Source: CAYLJV01 sp964554215 (GTDB lineage Archaea; Hadarchaeota; Hadarchaeia; Hadarchaeales; JAGGTB01). From it: 20,071 nt of DNA. The notes under the pieces are model-generated. The model saw only the letters and a program-made list of their open reading frames with translations, did not search any database and was not told the DNA's origin. This document shows, piece after piece, positions 7,525-14,691 of this stretch. Position 1 is the stretch's first letter. Each line of letters begins with the position of its first letter. The stretch is from contig CAZKND010000024.1 in the NCBI GenBank assembly GCA_964554215.1, positions 1-20,071 on the forward strand, in the 5' to 3' direction. Both the position numbers and the translations under genes were made by a program.

Positions 7525-8514
7525 ATGGCAAAAATTTACGGAGATGAAGATGCAGACCTTGATACCCTTTCTGACAAAACTATCGCAGTCATAGGATACG
7601 GAAATCAAGGGGAAGCACAAGCCAAAAACCTACGAGACTCAGGATGTGAAGTAATCATCGGAGTCCGAGTCGGAGGATCTTCATGGAAAAAAGCCCAAGA
7701 AGATGATTTCGATGTTCATGAAATCTCCGAAGCTGCAAAAAAAGCCGACATAATTCACTTACTAATACCTGACGAAGTTCAATCCCATGTCTATAACGAG
7801 GAAATAGCTCCTCAAATGGACGAGGGAAAGACCCTCGGTTTCAGTCATGGTTTTAATATTCACTACAAAGAGATAGTTCCACCTAGAGACAGCGACGTTA
7901 TAATGGTCGCACCAAAAGCTCCCGGTCCAACAGTCAGAGGAACTTACAAAGAAGATTCAGGAGTTCCAGGACTCGTAGCAGCGAACCAAGACTCGACCGG
8001 AGAAGCTCTAGACAAGGCCCTAGCAATGGCAAAAGGAATGGGTCTTACAAGAGCCGGAGTCATGGAAACCTCATTCGAAGAAGAGGTAGAAACTGACCTT
8101 TTCGGAGAGCAGTCCGTTCTTGTCGGAGGAGTTTCCGAACTGATAAAAGCCGGATTTGAAACCCTTGTCGACGAGGGTTATCAACCTGAAGTTGCATATT
8201 TCGAATGTCTTAACGAACTAAAACTAATTGTCGACCTAATCCAAGAAGGTGGAATCGAAGGTATGATGCGCTCCGTAAGTAATACAGCCGAATACGGAGG
8301 TAGAACCAGAGGACAAGAAGTCGTTGACGATCACGTCAAAGCGAAGATGAAAGACATTCTGGAAGATATCCAGGACGAATCTTTCGCTAGGAAATGGATA
8401 GCGGAGAACGAAAAAGGCGCACCCAATCTGGAAAAGATGAGAGAAGAAGGAAAAGAACACCTCATCAAGGAAATCGGAGAAGAAATTCGCGATTGGGCAC
8501 AGATAGATAAGTAA
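7525..8514 (+). CDS. ilvC: Ketol-acid reductoisomerase, class I
   Basis: At 329 residues this is the short class I enzyme. It isomerises and reduces acetolactate or acetohydroxybutyrate to the dihydroxy acid. The Rossmann motif GYGNQG is at 24-29. The cofactor loop after strand 2 (R48-V-G-G-S-S-W54) has no acidic residue, which fits NADPH rather than NADH, as inferred from family rules. Catalytic and metal ligands are in place: H108, K131, D191, E195, E227, E231 and S252, in the contexts SHGFNIHY, APKAPGPTVRG, ETDLFGEQ, FECLNELKL and SVSNTAEYG. The start ATG has GGTGAG 6 bp upstream. Downstream, 33 bp of T-rich spacer leads to ilvD. Confidence 0.95.
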   Translation: MAKIYGDEDADLDTLSDKTIAVIGYGNQGEAQAKNLRDSGCEVIIGVRVGGSSWKKAQEDDFDVHEISEAAKKADIIHLLIPDEVQSHVYNEEIAPQMDEGKTLGFSHGFNIHYKEIVPPRDSDVIMVAPKAPGPTVRGTYKEDSGVPGLVAANQDSTGEALDKALAMAKGMGLTRAGVMETSFEEEVETDLFGEQSVLVGGVSELIKAGFETLVDEGYQPEVAYFECLNELKLIVDLIQEGGIEGMMRSVSNTAEYGGRTRGQEVVDDHVKAKMKDILEDIQDESFARKWIAENEKGAPNLEKMREEGKEHLIKEIGEEIRDWAQIDK

Positions 8515-8547
8515 TAATTTTCAAATTTTTCCTCACGAGGAGATTCT

Positions 8548-10224
8548 TTGAACAAAACTAGAAGTAAAGAAGTCACAGAAGGCCTCAATGCAATGGCTAA
8601 GCGAGCTCTTTTCAAATCCAGCGGTCTAGATGATGAAGATTTGGATAAACCGCTAATCGCAATCGCTAATTCTTGGAACGAAGTCGTCCCAGGACACCTC
8701 CACCTAGACAGATTAGGTGAAAAAGTCAGCGAAGGGATCAAAGAAGCCGGAGGAACTCCTTTTCAATTCCAAACTATAGGAATCTGTGACGGAATCGGAA
8801 TGGGTACTCATGGGATGAGGTATTCACTCCCTTCAAGAGAGATCATAGCTAACAGCATCGAAGCAGTGGTCGAAGGCCAGAGATTCGACGGCATCGTAGG
8901 TCTAGCATCTTGCGACAAGATCGTGCCTGGGATGATGATGGCTCTAGCAAGAGTCGACATCCCTTCAATACTCATAACCGGAGGGCCCATGATGCCAGGA
9001 GAATGTGAAGGTAAAGATTTGGACGTTATCAGCACCTTCGAAGCATTAGGAGAGGTAAAATCCGGAAAAATCTCGGAAGAAGAAGCAAAACAGATAGAAA
9101 ACAACGCTTGTCCCGGACCGGGATCTTGTGCCGGACTGTTCACTGCTAACACAATGGCATGTCTAAACGAAACTTTGGGCCTATCACTTCCAGGGACGGC
9201 AACCGCCCACGCTGTCCACGAAAAGAAGGAAAAAATTTCCAAACAATCAGGGAAGCAAATTCTCAAACTTCTAGAAAAAGATATCACGCCTAGCGATATA
9301 CTGACCGAGAAAGCTTTCGAGAACGCTATAATGGTGGATATGGCTTTAGGAGGATCCACAAACACGGCTCTTCACTTGCCGGCCATCGCTTCGGAAGTCG
9401 GGATAGAGCTAGAATTGGATAAATTTGACCAGATAAGCGAAAAGATACCCCAACTCGCCAGCTTGAGACCTAGCGGGGACGACATGATGATAGATCTGGA
9501 AAATGCCGGAGGTATTCCAGCCGTCCTAAAAACTTTAGATAAACATCTTCACCTTGACACTCTAACCGTTACGGGAAAAACGCTCGGTGAAAACATCGAA
9601 GACGCCGAGGTAAAGGACGAAGAGACCATAAGACCTCTTGAAAATCCATATCGAGAATCCGGAGGCTTAGCAATCCTGAAAGGTAATTTGGCCCCGAACG
9701 GCTCCGTCGTAAAACATGCAGCGGTTAGCGAGAAGATGATGAAACATGAAGGACCAGCTCGTGTATTTGATGGCGGGGAGAAGGCCGAGGAAGCAATCCT
9801 TGACGGTGAGATAAATCCTGGAGAAGTTGTCGTGATCAAAGAAGAAGGTCCGAAAGGAGGCCCAGGTATGAGAGAAATGTTGGGGCCGACATCCGCGATT
9901 GCAGGGATGGGTCTATTAGATTCGGTAGCTTTGATTACGGACGGACGGTTCTCAGGTGGAACGCGAGGCTTAGCCATCGGACATGTCAGTCCTGAAGCTG
10001 CCACTGGAGGGCCTATAGGTATAGTTGAGGAGGGAGATAAGATTTCGATAGATGTTGAGAACAACAAGCTTGAACTTTTGGTGGACGATTCGGAAATCGA
10101 GGAAAGGTTGGAAGATTGGGAGGCGCCAAAGGCTAAATTTAAAGGGAGTTACTTAGAATTATACTCTAAAAATGTAGGACCATCACACAAAGGAGCTGTA
10201 CTTTATGGGAATGACGATAGCTGA
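8548..10224 (+). CDS. ilvD: Dihydroxy-acid dehydratase
   Basis: The 558-residue Fe-S enzyme removes water from dihydroxy acids to give 2-oxoisovalerate and 2-oxo-3-methylvalerate. Key motifs: C80-D81-G-I-G-M-G-T-H-G-M, S121-C122-D123-K124 with PGMMM, C188-P-G-P-G-S-C194-A-G, and the late GGPGMREMLGPT and TDGRFSGGTRG. The first cluster position, Cys in the PCN of [2Fe-2S] plant and mycobacterial enzymes, is VPGH here (47-50), as in the E. coli [4Fe-4S] enzyme from memory. An oxygen-sensitive cluster is therefore inferred. The start is TTG at 8548, supported by GAGGAGAT (8537-8544) and by the family-typical N-terminus. The 3' end overlaps leuC by 20 bases, implying translational coupling. Confidence 0.94.
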   Translation: MNKTRSKEVTEGLNAMAKRALFKSSGLDDEDLDKPLIAIANSWNEVVPGHLHLDRLGEKVSEGIKEAGGTPFQFQTIGICDGIGMGTHGMRYSLPSREIIANSIEAVVEGQRFDGIVGLASCDKIVPGMMMALARVDIPSILITGGPMMPGECEGKDLDVISTFEALGEVKSGKISEEEAKQIENNACPGPGSCAGLFTANTMACLNETLGLSLPGTATAHAVHEKKEKISKQSGKQILKLLEKDITPSDILTEKAFENAIMVDMALGGSTNTALHLPAIASEVGIELELDKFDQISEKIPQLASLRPSGDDMMIDLENAGGIPAVLKTLDKHLHLDTLTVTGKTLGENIEDAEVKDEETIRPLENPYRESGGLAILKGNLAPNGSVVKHAAVSEKMMKHEGPARVFDGGEKAEEAILDGEINPGEVVVIKEEGPKGGPGMREMLGPTSAIAGMGLLDSVALITDGRFSGGTRGLAIGHVSPEAATGGPIGIVEEGDKISIDVENNKLELLVDDSEIEERLEDWEAPKAKFKGSYLELYSKNVGPSHKGAVLYGNDDS

Positions 10225-11461
10225 GAAGATATTGGCGGAAAAGTCCGGCGAAGAAGAAGTCGAGCCAGGCGATGTCGTGAGGGCCGAGATAGACAGGGCT
10301 ATGGTGAACGATATCACCGCTCCTCTGACCGTGGATGCTTTGAAGGAAGTGGGTGTGGAGGAGGTTTGGGATTCTGACAAGATTACGATCGTTTTTGACC
10401 ATCAAGCCCCTCCTACGACTATCGATGCTGCCGAAGATCAGGACGATTTGAGAAGTTTTGCGGACGAACAAGGTGTGGAAAATCTTTACGGAAATTTTGA
10501 AGGTGTTTGTCATCAACTCATGATCGAAAATGCTCACGCCTTGCCGGGAAAACTGATCGTGGGCGCGGATTCTCACACTTGTACTTATGGCGCCATCGGC
10601 GCTTTCTCGACCGGGATAGGATCTACGGACATGGCAGCCGTCTTCACTGAAGGAGAGCTATGGTTCAGGGTTCCGGAATCTTTCAAGATGAATATCGAAG
10701 GCGAACTGGGAGATGACGTCATGGCGAAAGATCTCATCCTGAAAATCGCCGGAGATATCGGTTCTGACGGAGCTATTTACAAAGCTCTGGAGTTCGGAGG
10801 CCCAGGAATCAAAAAGATAGACATCCCTGGAAGACTGTCCATGTCGAACATGGGTGTGGAGATGGGGGCCAAAACCGCAATCATCCCCGCTGATGAGAAG
10901 ACTGAAAATTATTTTGAAGATAAGACCGACGAAGATTATTCGATCTTTAAACCTGATGAGGATGCTGAATATTCCGAGGTCCATTCTTACGACGCTAGCG
11001 AGGTGGAACCGATGGTTTCATGTCCTCACAGCGTGGACAACGTGAAACCGGTGAGCGAGTTGGAAGATGTCGAGGTCCAGCAAGCATTTCTCGGAAGTTG
11101 CACCAATGGCCGTCTTGAAGACTTGGAAAAAGCTGTCGAAATTCTGGAAGGCAGACAGATAGCGGACGGCGTGAGACTTTTGGTGGCCCCGGCTTCGAAG
11201 ACGATCTATCAAAGAGCTTTGGACGAGGGGATAATCGATAAGTTGACCGAGGCAGGTGCGACCATCGAACCGGCGGGCTGTGCGACCTGTTGGGGTGGCC
11301 ATCTGGGAATTCTCGGACCTGGAGAGAAATGTATTACTTCTTCTAATCGCAATTTCAAGGGTAGGATGGGCAGTCCTGAAGCGGAGATTTATCTAGGATC
11401 TCCTGCGACAGTGGCAGCGTCTGCTCTGACCGGTAAGATAACTAAGGAGGAAGATATCTAA
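10205..11461 (+). CDS. leuC: 3-Isopropylmalate / citramalate isomerase, large subunit
   Basis: The 418-residue aconitase-family large subunit is the archaeal type. It has DHQAPP (65-70), GADSHTCTYGAIGAFSTGIG (120-139) and the three [4Fe-4S] cysteines C299 (LGSCTNGR), C359 and C362 (GCATCWGGHLG). With LeuD it isomerises 2- to 3-isopropylmalate. In genomes with CimA it also converts citramalate to methylmalate via citraconate. The cluster loop reads CATCW where most relatives have CGPCL, a mild oddity that keeps both ligands. The start ATG at 10205 lies inside the end of ilvD, with AGGAG at 10191-10195; an ATG two codons on (10211) is less well spaced. The stop overlaps the leuD start by one base. 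Confidence 0.92.
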   Translation: MGMTIAEKILAEKSGEEEVEPGDVVRAEIDRAMVNDITAPLTVDALKEVGVEEVWDSDKITIVFDHQAPPTTIDAAEDQDDLRSFADEQGVENLYGNFEGVCHQLMIENAHALPGKLIVGADSHTCTYGAIGAFSTGIGSTDMAAVFTEGELWFRVPESFKMNIEGELGDDVMAKDLILKIAGDIGSDGAIYKALEFGGPGIKKIDIPGRLSMSNMGVEMGAKTAIIPADEKTENYFEDKTDEDYSIFKPDEDAEYSEVHSYDASEVEPMVSCPHSVDNVKPVSELEDVEVQQAFLGSCTNGRLEDLEKAVEILEGRQIADGVRLLVAPASKTIYQRALDEGIIDKLTEAGATIEPAGCATCWGGHLGILGPGEKCITSSNRNFKGRMGSPEAEIYLGSPATVAASALTGKITKEEDI

Positions 11462-11934
11462 TGTCGAAAGTTTGGGTTTTTGGCGATTCGGTTTCTACGG
11501 ATCTTATCATCCCGGGTAGGTTTTTGATAGATAGGGATCCTGAACATCTAGCCGATCATGCTATGGAAGGAGCGGACCCTGATTTTTCAGATGAGGTGGA
11601 GGATGGAGATATCATCATCGCAGGTAAGAATTTCGGATGCGGTTCAAGTCGTGAACACGCTCCAATAGCACTGAAAGCTTCCGGTATCGAGGGGATAATC
11701 GCGGAATCTTTCGCAAGGATATTTTACAGAAACGCTATCAACCAAGGGATTCCGGTTCTAACTTACGAAAACATCCGGGAAAAGTTCGACCAAGATGACG
11801 AGATAAAGGTCGACTGGAAAGAAGGAATCATTGAAAATCCTCAAACCGGAGAAAAGTACGAAACCGAACCGTTGCCTTCATTGCTTCAGAACATTATCGA
11901 CGCCGGCGGAATCAAGGAAAAACTCAAAGAATAG
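11461..11934 (+). CDS. leuD: 3-Isopropylmalate / citramalate isomerase, small subunit
   Basis: The 157-residue swivelling domain completes the LeuCD isomerase. Motifs: FGDSVSTDLIIPGRFLIDRD (7-26), GKNFGCGSSREHAPIALKAS and ESFARIFYRNAINQGIPVL. In archaeal small subunits the loop after IPGR is thought to set the substrate: YLRT goes with homoaconitase, and a hydrophobic residue in place of the Arg goes with isopropylmalate isomerase. Here it reads FLID, so the Arg is absent and an isopropylmalate/citramalate role is favoured. ATG overlaps the leuC TAA as TAATG, with AAGGAGG at 11444-11450. It is followed by a 110-bp spacer before leuB. Confidence 0.92.
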   Translation: MSKVWVFGDSVSTDLIIPGRFLIDRDPEHLADHAMEGADPDFSDEVEDGDIIIAGKNFGCGSSREHAPIALKASGIEGIIAESFARIFYRNAINQGIPVLTYENIREKFDQDDEIKVDWKEGIIENPQTGEKYETEPLPSLLQNIIDAGGIKEKLKE

Positions 11935-11980
11935 TTCTCTTCACTTTTCTGAAATCTGAGCCAATATTCAACATTTTCGA

Positions 11981-11992
11981 GAGATGTATCTC
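11981..11992. promoter_or_regulatory. Palindrome GAGATGTATCTC upstream of leuB, possible operator
   Basis: Two 5-bp arms (GAGAT/ATCTC) around a 2-bp centre lie in the leuD-leuB spacer, just upstream of the A-rich stretch 12000-12013 that could act as the leuB TATA element. Its position fits a regulator site, but 10 matched bases are weak evidence. Confidence 0.3.
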
Positions 11993-11999
11993 CTAAAAT

Positions 12000-12013
12000 C
12001 TAAAAAAGTAAAA
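12000..12013 (+). promoter_or_regulatory. Possible TATA-like element for leuB
   Basis: The stretch CTAAAAAAGTAAAA, centred about 38 bp ahead of the leuB ATG, would give a leader near 10 nt. It is a poor match to a TATA box, and leuB could also be read from the upstream operon. Confidence 0.3.
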
Positions 12014-12044
12014 AGGTCCACCACTAATATCGGACGGTCAAAAG

Positions 12045-13175
12045 ATGTCTAAAAAAATTGCAGTAATCCCGGGAGATGGAACAGGTCCAGAACTGATTAA
12101 CGAAGGGGTAAAAGTCCTGAGAGCTGCGGAGGATTCCACACAGAATCTGAGTCTCGAACTGGAAGAGTTCCCTTTCGGAGCCGATCATTATCTCGAGACG
12201 GACGAACTGGTCACGGAAGAAGATCTCGAAAGGATATCCAAAAATGACGCCATCTATCTAGGGGCCCTGGGGGATCCGAGAGTTGAAGCAGGGGTTCTCG
12301 AGAAAGGTATCTTGCTCAAAATCAGGTTTTATTTCGACCAATACATCAACTTAAGACCCATCAAACTTTATCCGAACGTTTCTTGCCCACTAGCAGGGAA
12401 AGGGCCGGAAGATATAGACTTTTACGTCGTCAGGGAGAACACGGAAGACTTCTACGCCGGTATAGGAGGTAGACTGAACGAAGGGGAGAACAAGCAAGAA
12501 TTAGCTGTTTCAAGATCGCTTTACGAATCAAAATTCGACCTAGATATAGACGTCGACGGCGATGAATTGGCATACCAAATCGGAGTCGTCAGCAGAAAAG
12601 GCTCTGAAAGAGCGATAAGATTCGCTTTCGAACTCGCCGAAGACCAGGGACATGAAAGAGTGACCTCGGTCGACAAAGCCAACGTCCTCTCGGACTGTTA
12701 CGGATTGTGGCGTGAAGTTTTCAGCGAAGTCAGCGAGGATTACCCTGGTATGGAGACCGAGTTCTCCTATGTGGACGCTATAAACATGTGGCTCGTCAAA
12801 CAGCCCGAGTATTATCAAACCATCGTAACACCGAACATGTTCGGAGACATAATCACGGATCTAGGAGCAATGATTCAAGGGGGCCTCGGCCTAGCTCCGG
12901 GAGGCAATATCAATCCAGACGGAGTCAGCATGTTCGAACCTATTCATGGGTCGGCTCCGAAACATGCGGGGAAGAACAAGGCTGATCCGATAGCTACGAT
13001 TCTCGCAGGGAAGATGATGCTGAACCAGTTAGGTGAGGAGAAAGCTGCGGATAAGATAGAGGAAGCCGTTGAGGAAGTTCTCAGAGAGGGAGAAGTTAGA
13101 ACCTACGACCTGAACGGAGACTCAACCACTTCTGAAGTGGGTGACGCTGTAGCTGAAAAGGTCAGAGAAAAATAA
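12045..13175 (+). CDS. leuB: 3-Isopropylmalate dehydrogenase (beta-decarboxylating dehydrogenase family)
   Basis: The 376-residue protein belongs to the isopropylmalate/isocitrate/tartrate dehydrogenase family. It shows IPGDGTGPELINEGVKVL (8-25), LRPIKLYP, VVRENTEDFYAG, the catalytic Lys in VDKANVL, the metal-binding aspartates in FGDIITDLGAM and FEPIHGSAPKHAGK. The ILLKIRFYFDQYINLRP segment resembles the tartrate-dehydrogenase-like branch, but the leu context argues for oxidation of 3-isopropylmalate and of methylmalate to 2-oxobutyrate. A cofactor choice cannot be read with certainty. Just before the metal site, PEYYQTIVTPNMFG replaces the common FDVIVTPNMFG. It is the last gene of the + strand branched-chain run and is followed by a pyrimidine-rich stretch (13183-13194) that may end transcription. 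Confidence 0.88.
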   Translation: MSKKIAVIPGDGTGPELINEGVKVLRAAEDSTQNLSLELEEFPFGADHYLETDELVTEEDLERISKNDAIYLGALGDPRVEAGVLEKGILLKIRFYFDQYINLRPIKLYPNVSCPLAGKGPEDIDFYVVRENTEDFYAGIGGRLNEGENKQELAVSRSLYESKFDLDIDVDGDELAYQIGVVSRKGSERAIRFAFELAEDQGHERVTSVDKANVLSDCYGLWREVFSEVSEDYPGMETEFSYVDAINMWLVKQPEYYQTIVTPNMFGDIITDLGAMIQGGLGLAPGGNINPDGVSMFEPIHGSAPKHAGKNKADPIATILAGKMMLNQLGEEKAADKIEEAVEEVLREGEVRTYDLNGDSTTSEVGDAVAEKVREK

Positions 13176-13274
13176 ATCCAATTTTCCTTTTTCGAAAACA
13201 GTATACAAACTTGATGAATTTTTGCTCGTACTAAATAGAAGAGTGCTTCTGGATGTTGAAATTCTGAGCAAGAT

Positions 13275-13824
13275 TTATTCAAATTTTTCCTTTATCAATT
13301 CGTCCAACTTTTCCNNNNNNNNNNNNNNNNNNNNNNNNNNNNNNNNNNNNNNNNNNNNNNNNNNNNNNNNNNNNNNNNNNNNNNNNNNNNNNNNNNNNNN
13401 NNNNNNNNNNNNNNAACTTTTCCGGATCTTTGAACTCCTCCAATTCCGGCTTTTTGGGATTGATGTAATAGTCCACATTTTTGCGTTCCCTGGAAGCTCT
13501 TCTCAGTTTGTTCGCCAGCTCAGGAGCATTGAAAACTCCTTGAAGACCAAGAAGCGTACACTCATGGGTTTTCGGCTTGAAACCGGCAAGGGCAAGGGCC
13601 TCGTTCGCCTTATGAAGCATCACATAGTAACCTTCCTCTATCGCCATCAGCGGGGCCATACCTTTGAGATTATCCTCGGTGGCTTTCGCGTGATACTCCG
13701 ATAGATTGCGAAACCTTTCGGCCTCACGTTCCCTGTCTGCGGATCCATCAATTCGGACGGTCTTTCCTTCCTCTGAAACACACCTCTCCAAAAATTCTTG
13801 GAAGCGCTCTTCTTCAGATGTCAT
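13275..13824 (-). CDS. HEPN domain protein (UPF0332-like), interrupted by assembly gap
   Basis: This is the partner of the nucleotidyltransferase gene upstream, whose TGA it overlaps (ATGA, 13821-13824). The first 136 residues are helical with family features: LSEYHAKATEDNLKG, EEGYYVMLHKANEALALAGF, KTHECTLLGL and RRASRERKNVDYYI near 108-121. HEPN partners in such pairs are often RNases with an R-x4-6-H motif. Here the site reads RERKNVDYY with no His, as in UPF0332-type members, so RNase activity is uncertain. The gene runs into 100 Ns. Beyond them the frame ending at 13275 gives a good HEPN tail (EKLDELIKEKFE). The two contig ends share nine bases, and merging them gives an intact 146-residue protein. 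Confidence 0.7.
13315..13414. other. Assembly gap of exactly 100 N
   Basis: A run of 100 N, the usual placeholder for a gap of unknown size. The nine bases before it (13306-13314, AACTTTTCC) are identical to the nine after it (13415-13423). This suggests two overlapping contig ends that were scaffolded without being joined. Confidence 0.97.
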
Positions 13825-14459
13825 GGCTTCACCCTTCCTGACAAAGGTATCAAAATATCGACATCGCGCACTGGACTCTTGGATTTCACCGCATCAAGTA
13901 GCTCTCTGTCGTCCTTCCGTTTCAGTTCGTCTTTTTTGATTTCTACGGTCGCTAACTGTATCTGCCCGTCTCCCATCTCACGGAGGAGAGAATCTGCACG
14001 TTCAAGAGCGTCGGGTTTTGTTGTATGCAGGAGGAGAAGGTCGATATCGCTTTTGGCGTGATATTCCCCTGTCGCGTAGGAGCCAAAGAGGAAAAGTTCG
14101 ATGAAACAGTCCATCTTTCGGGATAAAATGTTTGTAATGTCCTCCAGAAGATTCCAAACGTCCACTGGGACCGTGCCGTTTTGGCGTTCGAGATTTTTCT
14201 CGGTTTCGAAAAATAGCTTTATCGACTCCGTGTATCTGCTTTCCGGATTTAGTTTGAAAACGAGTTTTTTGGATTCTGGAACATGATTCTTCTCTATGAA
14301 GGAGTATCGATCAGCTTTCTTCAGGGCCCTGGATACCGTGGCTCGTGATCTGTGACACATTTCCGAAAGCTCATCAATCGTGTACTGTTTGTTCTTTTCG
14401 GCTAGAACCCTCAATATCTTTCTTTGAGCACTGGTTTCAAGAATCTCGGTCGGAAACAT
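13821..14459 (-). CDS. Winged-helix plus MNT-type nucleotidyltransferase protein
   Basis: The 212-residue protein joins two domains. Residues 1-72 form a winged helix (QRKILRVLAEKNKQYTIDEL, then recognition helix SRATVSRALKKAD and a basic wing). Residues about 95-205 are a minimal nucleotidyltransferase with the motif G126-S127-x10-D138-x-D140 (FGSYATGEYHAKSDIDLLLL) and a later DVDILIP strand. In MNT-HEPN toxin-antitoxin pairs the MNT enzyme neutralises the HEPN partner, in some cases by AMP transfer. The fused winged helix suggests the same protein also represses its own promoter (inference). It overlaps the HEPN gene by 4 bp. The pair lies on the opposite strand to leuB, between leuB and leuA. 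A TATA box at 14487-14499 is framed by inverted repeats. Confidence 0.82.
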   Translation of the reverse strand: MFPTEILETSAQRKILRVLAEKNKQYTIDELSEMCHRSRATVSRALKKADRYSFIEKNHVPESKKLVFKLNPESRYTESIKLFFETEKNLERQNGTVPVDVWNLLEDITNILSRKMDCFIELFLFGSYATGEYHAKSDIDLLLLHTTKPDALERADSLLREMGDGQIQLATVEIKKDELKRKDDRELLDAVKSKSPVRDVDILIPLSGRVKP

Positions 14460-14460
14460 A

Positions 14461-14516
14461 TTTCATCATGCGTAATATTACCCCTCTATACTTATAAATT
14501 ATTACATATTATGAAA
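14461..14516. promoter_or_regulatory. Inverted repeats bracketing the nucleotidyltransferase promoter, candidate operator
   Basis: The left arm 14461-14476 and the right arm 14501-14516 are inverted copies matching at 13 of 16 positions (arms start TTTCAT and end GTAAT). They flank the TATA box. A perfect 10-bp palindrome, GTAATATTAC, lies at 14472-14481 over the expected transcript start. The layout suits repression by the winged-helix protein encoded directly downstream. Background A/T richness lowers the certainty. Confidence 0.5.
14487..14499 (-). promoter_or_regulatory. TATA box of the nucleotidyltransferase-HEPN operon
   Basis: ATTTATAAGTATA on the minus strand, centred about 34 bp before the ATG at 14459. 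It predicts a leader of about 8-9 nt. The rest of the spacer toward leuA (14520-14691) is A-rich, with one perfect palindrome AGTCTAGACT (14665-14674) and no gene that I can see. Confidence 0.55.
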
Positions 14517-14691
14517 TTTTATCCTGATTTCATCTAAAATTCAGACAAGATTCAAACAAAACAGACCCAAAGTCTTCAAGAATCCGCATTACGCCATACA
14601 ATCTAAGCGAAAAATTGTCTCCAAATTAACCATCCTTAAAAACCCAAGTAACAATATTTGTCAAAGTCTAGACTCTTCAAAGATCCGGCAA

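Noticed and set aside
13222..13704. Plus-strand open frame across the N gap
   Set aside because: It depends on the Ns, is antisense to the HEPN gene and shows no protein-like conservation.
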